Source: Nemertoderma westbladi (Eukaryota; Xenacoelomorpha; Nemertodermatida; Nemertodermatidae). From it: a stretch of 64,000 bases of DNA. This document shows, in pieces, positions 25,830 through 35,970 of the stretch. Position 1 is the first letter of the stretch. Each line of letters starts with the position of its first letter. The position numbers and the translations under genes are program-made. The notes below the pieces were generated by a model. The model saw only the letters and a list, made by a program, of their open reading frames with translations. It was not told the DNA's origin and did no database searches. The DNA is taken from NCBI GenBank assembly GCA_032718475.1, contig JAUCBJ010001846.1, forward strand, positions 496,001 to 560,000. The letters are read 5' to 3'.

Positions 25830-26321
25830 ATGAGCAATCCTATCAAAAATTTAATCACCCGCTGTCTTGCCAAAATTGTGAAAGACAGCAAAGGCATCCA
25901 GCGCATGCAAGTCACAGGCTTTAGTGATGAGGTGATTGATAACGTGCAGCGTATTCAAAACTATGGTGTAACCTCACATCCTAAACAAGGTGCAGAAGCT
26001 ATTTGCATATCTCGAGGTGGTGCGCGATCAGATACCATTTGTATTGCGTGCGATGATTCTCGTTTTCGTATTCAAAATTTAGAAGAAGGTGAAGTCTGCT
26101 TATACACAGACGAAGGCGACACCATCCATTTTAAACGCGGCCAATTAATTGAAATCACCGCTCAAACAAAACTTAAAATCACCTCACCGCAAGTTGAAAT
26201 TGAAGGTGATCTAAAAGTTTCAGGCAACATTGAATCGGAAAATGATATTAAGGCAGGCTCAATTAGTCTGAAAGATCACATTCATCAAACACCACAAGGT
26301 TTCACCCAAAGACCGCAATGA
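25830..26321 (+). CDS. Mu gp45-like central spike protein
   Basis: A 163-residue protein of the gp45/gpV spike type: an N-terminal OB-like domain (VTGFSDEVIDNVQRIQNYG, AEAICISRGG), then a short beta-helix (QVEIEGDLKVSGNIESENDIKAGSISLKDH) and a C-terminal H-x-H-like HIHQ tip region. The trimeric spike pierces the outer membrane. ATGA overlap with gp46. Confidence 0.85.
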   Translation: MSNPIKNLITRCLAKIVKDSKGIQRMQVTGFSDEVIDNVQRIQNYGVTSHPKQGAEAICISRGGARSDTICIACDDSRFRIQNLEEGEVCLYTDEGDTIHFKRGQLIEITAQTKLKITSPQVEIEGDLKVSGNIESENDIKAGSISLKDHIHQTPQGFTQRPQ

Positions 26322-26731
26322 TGGATATCAAATCACAATTTCACCCCCTTAATCAATCCATTGACTATTCACTTGGTGTTTTGGGTTTAACACAAGATGA
26401 TGGACTAGAAAGCAAAATAATTATCTCGCTTTTTACAGACAAACGAGTGAGCCAAAAAGAAGTTGAGTTGGGCGAAGATGTGCGCGGGTTTTGGGGCAAT
26501 ACTTTTACAGGTAAAAATATAGGCTCAAAACTTTGGCTACTTAAACGATCAACCATCAACCAAACCACCCTTAATCTTGCACGACAATACACACTAGATG
26601 CACTTGGTTGGTTAATTAAAGAAAAGATTGCTCAATCAATTGACGTCACATCCACCGCTATTTCTGGCCATATTTTAGGGCTTATAGTAATCGTTGATCA
26701 AAGTACTTTTAGCTATTACGTTGACTTATGA
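26318..26731 (+). CDS. Mu gp46-like baseplate wedge protein, intact copy
   Basis: A 137-residue protein of the gp46 / T4 gp25-related group: GEDVRGFWGNTF at about 55-66 and GSKLWLLKR at about 71-79 are the clearest blocks. It forms part of the baseplate wedge with gp47 and gp48. ATGA overlaps on both sides. A truncated, stop-containing copy lies at 32541-32825. Confidence 0.85.
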   Translation: MMDIKSQFHPLNQSIDYSLGVLGLTQDDGLESKIIISLFTDKRVSQKEVELGEDVRGFWGNTFTGKNIGSKLWLLKRSTINQTTLNLARQYTLDALGWLIKEKIAQSIDVTSTAISGHILGLIVIVDQSTFSYYVDL

Positions 26732-27792
26732 CCGCCTTTACCCGCCCATCTGTCAAAGATTTAATCACCCGCAATATTGCTGAAATTAGTGCGCGATTGC
26801 CTGATGCGGATGCAAGCACCCCACAAAGCAACCTTAATGTATTATCCCATGTGCTTGCAGGTGGATTTCATGGGCTGTATGGCGCACTAGATGTTTTGGC
26901 CAAAAACGTAATGTTAGATACCTGTAATGAGGCCTACGTCCTTCGATTTTCCAACTTTTATGGCGTTGAAAGATTAAGGGCTCGCAAATCACAAGGACAG
27001 GCGACATTTACAGGCAATGAAGGTGCCTTAATTCTTGCGGGAACACAAATTAAAGCAGGTGAGCTTATCTTTCAAACCACGCAAGATGCTGTCATTCAAA
27101 GCGCAGGCAACGTAACCGTAATGATTGAGTCGGTTGCGTCAGGTCAATCTCAAAATATTGCGTCCACCACCATGCAGCTGGTTAACCCCATCACCTCAAT
27201 TAACGCAGAAGTTATCACCACACAAACCGAAGGTGGTGTGAACATTGAATCGATTGAAGCACTGCGCGCTAGAGTTCTGCTGCAACTTCAAACCCCGCCT
27301 AGGGGCGGCACACCATCTGATTATATCTTTTGGGCGAAATCAGCTAATCCAGCAGTAACCCGTGTGTGGGTGTATCCAAATGAGTTGGCTTTAGGCACGG
27401 TCACGCTTCGCATCGTCACAGATCATGCAGATTCTTTAATTGCTGATCAAATTTTACTGGATGAAGTCAAAGACTATATTGAACAAAAACGCCCTGTTGG
27501 CTCTGCTGAATTATTTGTGACCACACCAAGCTTGCGCCTTTGTGATTTTGAAATTGAACTCAAAGTGGCTGATACCCAAGCCATTCGAGAAGAGATCACA
27601 CAAAACTTATCTGATCTTTTAAGCCTTAGCCAAGCGCCAGGGGCAACGGTGCTTTACAACGATATCATCCAAACCATCTCATCAAGCGAAGGTGAGGTTA
27701 ACCACACCCTTCATCAGCCAACAGCCGACATTACCACACAGACAGGAGAACTACCTGTATTGGGTGAAATTATTTGGAGAACATCATCATGA
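26728..27792 (+). CDS. Mu gp47-like baseplate J protein, copy 1
   Basis: A 354-residue baseplate J family protein. Landmarks are LNVLSHVLAGGFHGLYG (about 31-47), LQTPPRGGTPSDYIFWAKSA (about 190-209), VTRVWVYPNE, and a C-terminal domain with TQTGELPVLG. It is part of the wedge ring that triggers sheath contraction. A second, nearly full-length copy is at 32822. Confidence 0.88.
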   Translation: MTAFTRPSVKDLITRNIAEISARLPDADASTPQSNLNVLSHVLAGGFHGLYGALDVLAKNVMLDTCNEAYVLRFSNFYGVERLRARKSQGQATFTGNEGALILAGTQIKAGELIFQTTQDAVIQSAGNVTVMIESVASGQSQNIASTTMQLVNPITSINAEVITTQTEGGVNIESIEALRARVLLQLQTPPRGGTPSDYIFWAKSANPAVTRVWVYPNELALGTVTLRIVTDHADSLIADQILLDEVKDYIEQKRPVGSAELFVTTPSLRLCDFEIELKVADTQAIREEITQNLSDLLSLSQAPGATVLYNDIIQTISSSEGEVNHTLHQPTADITTQTGELPVLGEIIWRTSS

Positions 27793-28316
27793 GATTAAGC
27801 CATGAAAAATACACACAAGCATTGACTCAACTATTACCACAAGGCGATGCCTGGAAAGGCGAAACTTTGCACCAACTTATCAAAGCCTGGGCCGCCGAGT
27901 TTAAACGCTTTGATGCGCGAATGAATGATTTATTAGATGAATCAGACCCTAGAAATGCAAATGAACTACTGCCTGATTATGAGCGCATGCTTAATCTACC
28001 TGGTCCTTGTGTAGCTTCTTTAAGCCCAACGCAACAAGCCCGTGTGAGGTCTGTGATCAACATTTTAAAAAGAAAAGCGCCCATCACACAAAACGATTTA
28101 ATGGATGTTGCACAAAGCTTAGGCATCACAATAATCATTGATGATATAAGGCCTGCTTATTTTGGCCAGGCAAGATTTGGCATCACGCCTATTTATAATC
28201 AAATGGCCAGATGGTTTTTGATGATTAAGTCAAACGATGATATACGCATTTTAAAATGCATGTTATCTGATCTTGTTTTAGCTGATAGACAAGTTGTATT
28301 TTCGGAGGTAGCCTAA
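27789..28316 (+). CDS. Mu gp48-like baseplate protein (DUF2313), intact copy
   Basis: A 175-residue protein from ATG 27789, which overlaps the gp47 stop (ATGA). It has the DUF2313 landmarks: LTQLLPQGDAWKG near the N-terminus, DESDPRNANELLPDYERMLNLP (about 45-66), and YFGQARFGI (about 125-133). The family attaches tail fibres to the wedge. Its stop overlaps the fibre gene start (TAATG). A copy with a stop codon is at 33880. Confidence 0.85.
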   Translation: MRLSHEKYTQALTQLLPQGDAWKGETLHQLIKAWAAEFKRFDARMNDLLDESDPRNANELLPDYERMLNLPGPCVASLSPTQQARVRSVINILKRKAPITQNDLMDVAQSLGITIIIDDIRPAYFGQARFGITPIYNQMARWFLMIKSNDDIRILKCMLSDLVLADRQVVFSEVA

Positions 28317-29032
28317 TGGATTACCCCAGATCACAAGCACAAGCGCTACATCTTAATGCTGACAATCAATTTACCGATGGGGATATTCAGGCAGGTGTAC
28401 CTGCCAGTATTATTCCATCAATTTGGGCCAATGCATTAACTGATGAGATGCTGGAGGTCATCAGACAAGCAGGCTTTACACCTAATGAACAAAACAGCAA
28501 CCAGCTTTATCAATCAATCAGACTGATTGCACCACCTCCCGTGGGCGTTATTTTTCCATACGCATCAAATAATATGCCAGATGGCTATATTGAATGTAGC
28601 GGCGCCACCATCAGCCGAGAAACCTACCAAGACCTATTTAATGTCATTGGCACAACCTATGGCCAAGGCGATGGTTCAACCACCTTTAACTTACCCAACT
28701 TTACCAATGGCAATATTCCCATATCAACAGGCACAACCTCATCAGGTCAAACTTTAAACCTAGGCGATCAAACAGAAGGTGAGCTTCCCAACGTATCTGA
28801 TTCAACCCATCAATTTACCACACGCTCCACCTATAGCGATTCATCAGGTGCTTTAAGAACATCCGTGCAAAGCCGCGTCAACATCACATCCCCCATCTCT
28901 AACGGCTCAGGCAGCTACTCTAAACTTTCTGTTAATTTGCGAAATGCAAACACAATTTATGGCGGTCAAGATGGCAGTGCATCTGCTGTGTTGCCAAAAG
29001 GTATTGCTTGTAAATGGATCATTAAATACTAA
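28316..29032 (+). CDS. Tail fibre protein with phage collar domain
   Basis: A 238-residue protein. The N-terminus (residues 1-55) attaches to the baseplate and is shared with the second fibre at 34404. Residues about 75-130 form a phage tail collar domain (PPVGVIFPYASNNMPDGYIEC, then TTFNLPN). The C-terminus is Ser/Thr/Asn-rich and ends in a Gly-containing, hydrophobic tip (AVLPKGIACKWIIKY). It is likely to bind the receptor. It is short for a Mu-like fibre. Confidence 0.8.
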   Translation: MDYPRSQAQALHLNADNQFTDGDIQAGVPASIIPSIWANALTDEMLEVIRQAGFTPNEQNSNQLYQSIRLIAPPPVGVIFPYASNNMPDGYIECSGATISRETYQDLFNVIGTTYGQGDGSTTFNLPNFTNGNIPISTGTTSSGQTLNLGDQTEGELPNVSDSTHQFTTRSTYSDSSGALRTSVQSRVNITSPISNGSGSYSKLSVNLRNANTIYGGQDGSASAVLPKGIACKWIIKY

Positions 29033-29037
29033 AAATT

Positions 29038-29679
29038 ATGCAAATACTGACGTATCAAGAAATTCATAACCAAAAAATCATCACAGGTTTACAGCCTGCA
29101 CCGATCGACCCTTTGGAATCTGAAAAACAAGATGAAGATGTTTACTTGGTTCCTGCCAACTCAATGCTTACAACCATCGAGCACCTTCCAGAAACCCAAA
29201 ACAACCAAGTGTTAATTATTACAGGTAACAACATACCTGCAAGCATCGATAATATTCAAATAATAACCAGTCAAATGGGTCAAAACTACTGGACGGTGGA
29301 AAACAACCAATACATCCAAAAAACCATCCAAACCTTAGACGAACAAATCCCACAAGATGCACTCATACAACCCCCCACAGAACAACAACAATTAGCACTT
29401 TTGCCAATTGAAGCACAATACGAAATCTTAAAAGACAAACTAATTGATGCCCTTAATATTTGGCAATTCAACATCGTCAAATCCTATGACTACCGCAGCA
29501 TCACACAAGCCGTACTAGATGATGAAGCACCAGCCTTTAAAGCGTGGGATACTGCCTGCCTTGAAAAAGCACGCGAGCTAAAAGCAAAAGTTGCAGCAGG
29601 CGAACTGTCGGTTGAAATACTAACCCCAGAATACTTCATTGCACAAATGCCAAATTTGGAGGACTACCTAAATGAATAA
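29038..29679 (+). CDS. Fibre assembly-type protein
   Basis: A 213-residue, Gln-rich protein directly after the fibre gene. The C-terminal 80 residues (DYRSITQAVLDDEAPAFKAWD, then ILTPEYFIAQMPNLEDY) are shared with the broken gene after the second fibre, which marks it as part of the duplicated module. Gene position suggests a fibre chaperone or accessory. I do not recognise a known family. Confidence 0.6.
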   Translation: MQILTYQEIHNQKIITGLQPAPIDPLESEKQDEDVYLVPANSMLTTIEHLPETQNNQVLIITGNNIPASIDNIQIITSQMGQNYWTVENNQYIQKTIQTLDEQIPQDALIQPPTEQQQLALLPIEAQYEILKDKLIDALNIWQFNIVKSYDYRSITQAVLDDEAPAFKAWDTACLEKARELKAKVAAGELSVEILTPEYFIAQMPNLEDYLNE

Positions 29680-30019
29680 CCTTAAAACACTCATTGATGC
29701 CAACCATCACAACACCAATATCATTAACATCCCAGAACATGTTGTCACGGGCATACTGCCAGAAAACACCAACACCCAAATTGCAGTACCCACAGGTGCA
29801 AGAGTCGTTGTGTTTGGTGTAAGCGGTGAGTTTTGGTTAAGTGTAGACGCGCGAGAAGCAGCCATTCCAAACAACACAACGCCTGAAAACGGCCATTGTG
29901 TTTATTTGCCAAATGCCCGCATGCTTGATGATAGACACTTAAGTACTGACAATCAAACCAAGTATTTAAACATCATCGCACCCAGTGATACCTCATATTC
30001 AATTGCTTTTTACAAATAA
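29672..30019 (+). CDS. Phage protein of unknown function
   Basis: A 115-residue beta-rich protein overlapping the previous gene by 8 bases. It contains a TGARVVVFGVSGEFWLSVDAREA stretch that resembles small phage beta-sandwich decoration or fibre accessory proteins. No firm family. No copy is seen in the second module. Confidence 0.6.
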   Translation: MNNLKTLIDANHHNTNIINIPEHVVTGILPENTNTQIAVPTGARVVVFGVSGEFWLSVDAREAAIPNNTTPENGHCVYLPNARMLDDRHLSTDNQTKYLNIIAPSDTSYSIAFYK

Positions 30020-30077
30020 ACATGACTCCGAGTAATGGAAGCATTCGTCTTTTTGGCTGGATTAAGTGGGTAGCAAG

Positions 30078-30305
30078 ATGAACTTTAAATCTAGACAACA
30101 ACGCCGATTTTATGAGCGACGCGCCAAAAAACAAGGGTTAACGGTTGCAGAATATATGAAGGCAGAAGCCGCCAAACCAGCAATAATACATGCAAATAAA
30201 GTGCGTGGTTGTCCCACACAATATAGAACACCACATTTAGGTTGTGAAGGCGCTATGGCTTTGATGGTGTGCCTAGCCCAACGCAAACAAAGCGGGCCAT
30301 CATGA
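30078..30305 (+). CDS. Small basic phage protein
   Basis: A 75-residue protein, Arg/Lys-rich at the N-terminus (FKSRQQRRFYERRAKKQG) with Cys residues in the C-terminal half. ATG at 30078 is preferred over GTG 30066. The stop overlaps the next gene by 4 bases. Function unknown; the N-terminus suggests nucleic acid or tail contact. Confidence 0.5.
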   Translation: MNFKSRQQRRFYERRAKKQGLTVAEYMKAEAAKPAIIHANKVRGCPTQYRTPHLGCEGAMALMVCLAQRKQSGPS

Positions 30306-32421
30306 GCATCACAAACTATCTAATCAATGACCTCGCAGCCACCCACCTATTTTTACTTGACTCAGACGGTCGAGATGGTGGCAGTGGCCAATCAACCACC
30401 CTAACCAAACACAGCGCACAAACCTACGCCGCACAACCTGTTTGTGAAGGTGTCTCAACATCACTTCAATCAACCAACACCAACAGCCAACATGCCAACA
30501 TGCCACCATTACCAACACCACCGATATTAACGATGGGGCTGATCTTTACCGATCACGCAGCATTATTATCTGGACGCGCCTGCCAGCTTTTAATAACCCC
30601 ACCTGCATATTTGAACAAGGGGGTGGCACTAATAACTTTGCCATTTGCGCAGGCCTAGGTGGGGTGTTTACCTGCCAAGCCGCAGACGCTGGTGAGCCTT
30701 TTTTGATAGTGGGCAGCCGTAACACCATACAACCCAACCGCAACTACTTTTTAACCCATATCTGGGAACACCACAGCCAGCATACAGGTGTCGGCAACCG
30801 CATTAAAATTTATGTCAACGGCATTTTACACAACACGCTGACACTTACAGGAACCGCTGCATTTCCCAACCACACAGGCGATATTGCCATCGGCAATACT
30901 AACGAATCTTTGCAGAGCTACAACGAATCCACACAATCTTATGCAGGCGTTCAAAAATGGTGTAATTTGCTTGGGTTTTTCAACGACCAAGCATTAACTG
31001 AAAGCCAAGCACGCAACATCTTTGAACGCACCGTGATCCCTGAGGTTGATATTCAAGGGACGATCACTGAGCAACAAGCACAACTTGATGCTTTAAGTGA
31101 CAACACGTATCGAGACGTTAATTGTGCAATACGTATTCGCCATGCCACCGATTCTGTAAGTGATTATCGATTAATACTGGACAACATCACCTTTATTCAA
31201 AATGCTGACTTAGGTGATATTGCGATTCAGTATGTGGGTGAACATACCTTAACCATTGAAAACGCCAATGGCTCAAATTCTGAAATTGTCAGCACGCCTG
31301 TTGAGGTGGATTTGGGTGGTGGTAATGTGCTGGTGGGTGGTGGAAGCGTTAACATGACCAATAATGTACTCAGGCTAAACACACCTCAAACCCTACAAGG
31401 TGGCAGCTACAGCAAAATTATTGCAGAAACAGAAGGTGATTATACTCTTGAGAATGTGACTGTTGAGGTTTTTGAAAACAACACCCAAGGCACCATTAAT
31501 TTGATTTCAAACTTGGTGATTGAAAATGTGATTAATACCCAAGGGGGTGTGACGCGTTTTTTAGATAGTTCTCTTAGCGTGAATGTGCCTGAAGGCTTTC
31601 GGTAATCGATTAATATTTACACAAATTTAGCAGATGCGACCAACCAAGAAAATGAAATAGGAAGCATTGCATCTAATATTGATTCTACCTTTTTATATGC
31701 CTCAAGTGATTATGCAGGGTTAGAGGTTTGGTTTAGGCTTGAGAATGGCTTAGGCGGTGTTCTGATCGATAACAAAACCATGCCACAAACACCAGGTGAA
31801 CATGAGCTTGATGTGATCAGCTCCCCGACTGATGTGGCACTTTCTCAGATTAAAAATATTGTGACGAATACGCAAGCAACGGTTGATCGTATACCCACCG
31901 CACAAATCACACAATCTGATTTTAATGCATTAATGCAGGGTACGACTGAGACTGTCAAAGACGCTTACAAAACCAGTATGGACGAAGGAAGCGGGCTGAC
32001 ACAAGACGACAGAAACAAACTGCATTCACTGACCAATTACGATGACGCCAACATTCACCAAAAACTGGACGCCATCCAATCTAAAACAGATCAGCTGAGC
32101 TTTACAGATGGCCTAGTGCAATCTGTTGCGCAAACCGTTTTAGATAAACAAGGCTACCAACTCACACAAACCGCCATGCAAGATATTGCATCAAGTGTAG
32201 AGCTTGCATTAGTGGATGAAACAGACGGTGTGGCACTGATCCAACGGCTGGTGGATGCGATTGGAAATGAAGATATTACCGCTTCTGTGATTGCGCAAGC
32301 GGTTTGGGAGTATGAGCAAAGAGTGCTTACTACGACATCTGGTTTGACGGATGAGGAGCGGGCAATGCTTGAAGATATTAAAAATAAAGGCGGCGGCGGG
32401 AGTCGATATGGTGGTTTTTAA
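30302..32421 (+). pseudogene. Large lectin-like fibre/adhesin gene, broken twice
   Basis: The start overlaps the previous stop (ATGA). The first frame runs to about 30490. There an 8-base tandem duplication (AACATGCC at 30489-30496 and 30497-30504) pushes translation out of frame. From about 30500 the correct frame continues through a concanavalin/LamG-like region (IKIYVNGILHNTLTLTG) to a TAA at 31603-31605, then on in the same frame to 32421. The full product would be about 700 residues, ending in helical AQAVWEYEQRVLT repeats and a GGGGSRYGGF tip. It is a probable receptor-binding protein, now dead or expressed as pieces. Confidence 0.75.
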
Positions 32422-32457
32422 TAACATACCTTAAGTGGTTAAGGGAGTAGCTAAAAA

Positions 32458-32540
32458 TTGCAACAGTGTTGCACTCAGTGCAACTTATGATTCATGCATT
32501 TATCATGCGGCTAGGTGTTAATTTATCATGCGTGCGTACA
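32458..32540. repeat. 83-bp structured direct repeat, copy A
   Basis: It matches 37846-37928 at 69 of 83 positions without gaps. Inside it lie GCAAC-AGT-GTTGC, then the perfect palindrome GTTGCAC-TCA-GTGCAAC (32468-32484), then two copies of ATTTATCATGCG about 22 bases apart. The repeat ends exactly where homology to gp46 begins. Confidence 0.85.
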
Positions 32541-32825
32541 GTGGATCCCAAAGAGGCTGATACAGGGGAAGATATACGTGGGTTTTGGGGCAATACCTTT
32601 ACAGGTGAGAATATCGACTCTAAATTATGGCTGCTTAAACGCTCAAAACTGACCCAAACCACCCTCAACCTTGCACGCTAGTACGTCCTAGACTCCCTTA
32701 ATTGGTTGATTAAAAATCACCTGATCCAGTCCATTGATGTCACCGCCACGGCCATCGCAGGTCATATCTTAGGCCTTATCATCTGTGTTGATCAAAATAC
32801 TTTTAGCTTTGAGGTGCGTTTATGA
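32541..32825 (+). pseudogene. Second gp46-like gene, 5' truncated with stop codon
   Basis: It lacks about the first 48 residues of the intact gp46; homology starts at the repeat edge (KEADTGEDIRGFWGNTF). A TAG at 32679-32681 stands where copy 1 has CAA (Gln). The frame then continues to the TGA at 32823-32825, which overlaps the next start. Not functional. Confidence 0.85.
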
Positions 32826-33883
32826 CTGCCTTTGCTCGCCCATCGATTGAGGATTTGATCAGCCGAAATATTGCCCAGATTCAAACCCGTTTGTCTGAAG
32901 CTGATGTTACCACCGCTCAAAGCAATCTCAACGTGTTGTCTCATGTTCTGGCAGGAGGCTTTCATGGACTGCTTGGTGCTTTGGATGTATTGTCTAAAAA
33001 CTTAATGTTAGATACCTGTGACAAGGCGTATGTGCTTCGGTTCGCCAACTTTTATGGCATTGAGCGCTTAGCTGCTAGAAAATCACAGGGACAAGCCACA
33101 TTTACAGGTGACGTGGGTGCTTTGATTCCTCAAAAAACACAAATCAAAACAGGCAATTTAATCTTTCAAACCACACAAGATGCAAGCATTGAAAGCTCAG
33201 GTTCTGTCTCAGTCAACATTGAATCTGTTGAATCAGGTCAAGCCCAAAACATTACCGCGACCACCATGCATCTGGCGAACCCTTTAGCCTCAATCCATTC
33301 AGAAGTCACCACCACCCCAACCACAGGCGGTGTTGATATTGAATCTGTTGAAGCACTACATACACGTGTGCTTTTGCAACTTCAAACGCCTCCTCGAGGC
33401 GGCACCACATCTGATTATATATTTTGGGCGAAATCAGCCAATGCCTCAGTCACACGCGTTTGGGTATACCCAAATGAGCTGGGTGCAGGCACCATTACTA
33501 TCCGATTAGTCACTGATCATGCTGACACCTTAATTGCCAATCAAGATTTGCTTGATGAGGTAAAAACCTATATTGAAAAAAAACGCCCCATAGGTTCAGC
33601 CGAGCTGTTTGTGACCACACCTACCCTTAAAGCAATTGATTTTGACATTAAACTGAAAGTAGCCGATACCCAAATCATTCGAGATGAAATCACCCAAAAC
33701 CTCTCTGATCTTTTAAGCCTCAAACAAACGCCAGGCATAACTGTACTTCACAACCACATCATTGAGGCGATTGCGATGAGCGAAGGTGAAGTTAACCACA
33801 TTTTGCATAACTCCACAGCTGATATCACCACTCAAACGGGTGGGCTGCCTATCTTAGGAACAATCACATGGAGAACCTCATGA
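32822..33883 (+). CDS. Mu gp47-like baseplate J protein, copy 2
   Basis: A 353-residue intact frame, colinear with gp47 at 26728 over its whole length, with many conservative changes and no indel larger than a residue or so. The PRGGTTSDYIFWAKSA and LTNP-like landmarks are kept. The divergence points to a related phage rather than a fresh duplication. It is the only gene of the second baseplate set that is still whole. Confidence 0.85.
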   Translation: MTAFARPSIEDLISRNIAQIQTRLSEADVTTAQSNLNVLSHVLAGGFHGLLGALDVLSKNLMLDTCDKAYVLRFANFYGIERLAARKSQGQATFTGDVGALIPQKTQIKTGNLIFQTTQDASIESSGSVSVNIESVESGQAQNITATTMHLANPLASIHSEVTTTPTTGGVDIESVEALHTRVLLQLQTPPRGGTTSDYIFWAKSANASVTRVWVYPNELGAGTITIRLVTDHADTLIANQDLLDEVKTYIEKKRPIGSAELFVTTPTLKAIDFDIKLKVADTQIIRDEITQNLSDLLSLKQTPGITVLHNHIIEAIAMSEGEVNHILHNSTADITTQTGGLPILGTITWRTS

Positions 33884-34404
33884 GATTAACCTAAGATGAT
33901 TACACCCAAGCACTTTTACAGCTTTTACCCCAAGGTGCTGCCTGGCAAGGGGAGACCTTACAAAAACTCATTGATGCTTGGTCGGCAGAGTTTGAACGTT
34001 TTGATGCGCGCATGAATGATTTACTAGATGAAGCCAATCCAAGGAATGCTAATGAACTATTAAGCGATTATGAGCGCATGCTGGGTTTGCCTAATCCCTG
34101 CATGGCTGCACTTTTGCTTTCCAAAGAAGATCGAGTTGGAGCTGTGGTGGCTTTACTTCAAAGAACAGCACCCATCACTCAAGCTGATCTTGTGCGTCTG
34201 GCTTCAGACTTAGGTATTCAAATCACCATCAAAGACATTAATCCCGCCTACTTTGGACAGGCTCGCTTTGGTGTCACACGTTTGTACAACAAACTCGTGC
34301 GTTGGTTTTTATTCATTGAATCTGATCAAGATTTAAGCCTGCTTAAATGCTTGTTTTCAAATTTAATTTTAGCTGGAAAAACAGCCATCTTTAGGAGAGT
34401 GTAA
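33880..34404 (+). pseudogene. Second gp48-like gene with early stop
   Basis: It starts ATGA-coupled to gp47 copy 2 (33880). Codon 5 is TAA (33892-33894), at the place where copy 1 reads HEKYTQ. The rest is in frame and well conserved to 34404 (RFDARMNDLLDEANPRNANELL, YFGQARFGV). A restart at ATG 34012 would drop the first 44 residues. Confidence 0.82.
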
Positions 34405-35085
34405 TGGATTATCCCAAATCTAAAGCCAGCTCACTTGATCTAAACGTTGATAAAAAATTCAGCGATGGGGATATTCAGGCAGGTATGCCTGCAAGCATCA
34501 TCCCTGCCAGTTGGGCGAACGCCTTAACGGATGAATTTTTGGCCGTAATCATGGATGCAGGTCTAACACCTGATGAACATCAAACCGATCAGCTTAAAGT
34601 AGCGGTTCAAACGCTTTTGGAAAAACCCAAAAAAGAAATTGAAAACGTGATCACAAATGCAGGATTGACTTTAAATAACACCGTTTACACACAACTTCTA
34701 TCGGCTATCAACCTACTTACCAACACCCGCCGTCTTATATTCAGCTCCCAAACAGGGGCAACCGCCGGCACATTGTCCGAAAGTACCGATAATTTTGACA
34801 CCATCCACTATTTAAATAATAGCAGACTTCATAGCTTAGGAAACGCTACACAAATTACTACATCATTTACAGACACCACCTACAGTTACAACCAAAGCTA
34901 TCAATATGTGACACAAACAACCTTCGTAATTTCAAGCACAACTTTTAATTTAGATTCAACAAGATGGACATACAAAGATACAAATTTTATGGGTGAGGGT
35001 CTATCAGTGGGAAACTATCTCATATGGTACTGTTGCTGTCCCCTCTGGATACAGGATCACTCAAATCTTGGGCGAGACGTACTAA
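34404..35085 (+). pseudogene. Second tail fibre gene, frameshifted
   Basis: The N-terminal 55 residues are close to the fibre at 28316 (SDGDIQAGMPASIIPASWANALTDE); the distal part is different and has no collar domain. The start frame continues past about 34990-35020, while the true C-terminus (GTVAVPSGYRITQILGETY, stop 35083-35085) lies in another frame. The stop of that frame overlaps the next gene start (TAATG), which shows it is the original end. So there is one frameshift near the tip. Confidence 0.72.
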
Positions 35086-35565
35086 TGCATCAATTTATCT
35101 TCAACAAAAACAACCAACTCATTGATCTTCGAACAGATAAAGACATTGGCAGCCCACCCGCTGATTCAATTGTAATCGACGTTAAACAACCCACACCCGA
35201 ACAACTTAAAAACCCACACAACTACCAACCCAACACAAAAAGAACAGCCCTAGTAAAACAACCCATCCCTAAACCCAAAGCATTAAGTGAGCTGGAAATC
35301 AAACAAAAAAAGCAGCAGCTCAAACAACAGCTCACCAACGTATTAACCCAGTGGCAAAACCAAATAGCGATAGAACATGACTACCGATCCATTGAGCAGG
35401 GCGATCTTAAACAGTGATGCTTTTAAACAATGGGATAGTGCGGTTCTAGACAAAGCCATTGCGCTTAAAAACCAAGTGGCAGAAGGTGAAATAATACTTA
35501 AGCAAATGACACCCGAATATTTTATTAGTCAGATGCCCAAGTTGGAGGATTTTCTAGCATCATGA
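35085..35565 (+). pseudogene. Second fibre assembly-type gene, frameshifted
   Basis: ATG 35085 overlaps the fibre stop. The first frame reaches EHDYRSIEQ and then stops at about 35419. Homology with 29038-29679 resumes one frame over (AILNSDAFKQWD to PKLEDFLAS, stop 35565). One extra G in a GGG at about 35399-35401 accounts for the shift. The N-terminal half is unrelated to copy 1. Confidence 0.8.
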
Positions 35566-35970
35566 TCTTCGAATTCCTCAAAACCGCCATCACCCCGATT
35601 GCCGAACTCATTGAAAACCTGCACACATCTGATGAAGAACGAATCAAACTTAAAAATGAACTGGCCAGAATTGAAGCTCAAGTGGGTACCAAGCTGATGG
35701 ACTACCACACACAAATATTAGACTCCCAAACCAAAATAATTACAGCCGAAGCACAAGGCGGCTGGCTTAAAAGCAACTGGCGACCGATTACAATGCTCAC
35801 TTTTCTCACCTTAGTTGTGGGCGATAGTTTCGACTGGCTTGCAAGCCCTTTAGCCCCTGAGGCTTGGGAGTTGCTCAAGATTGGTTTGGGGGGGGTATGT
35901 GATTGGAAGAAGTGGAGAGAAGATGATGCCCAAACTCATTGAGCAGTTTAACAACAGGAGACCTTCATGA
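35562..35970 (+). pseudogene. Three-helix GTA-type holin, shifted in a G8 tract
   Basis: The first 110 residues look like the 'holin of 3TMs' family: a helical start, a charged coil and SNWRPITMLTFLTLVV. Eight consecutive G at about 35888-35895 put the end out of frame (the frame as written stops at 35942). With seven G the protein would end GGYVIGRSGEK... at a TGA (35968-35970) that overlaps the next start as ATGA. That C-terminus is the family standard. It is either phase-variable or a simple loss-of-frame mutation. Confidence 0.72.

Noticed and set aside
34404-35420. A single 337-residue fibre fused to an assembly protein
   Set aside because: The fusion exists only because of a frameshift near 35000; the original stop and the next start overlap as TAATG at 35083-35087.
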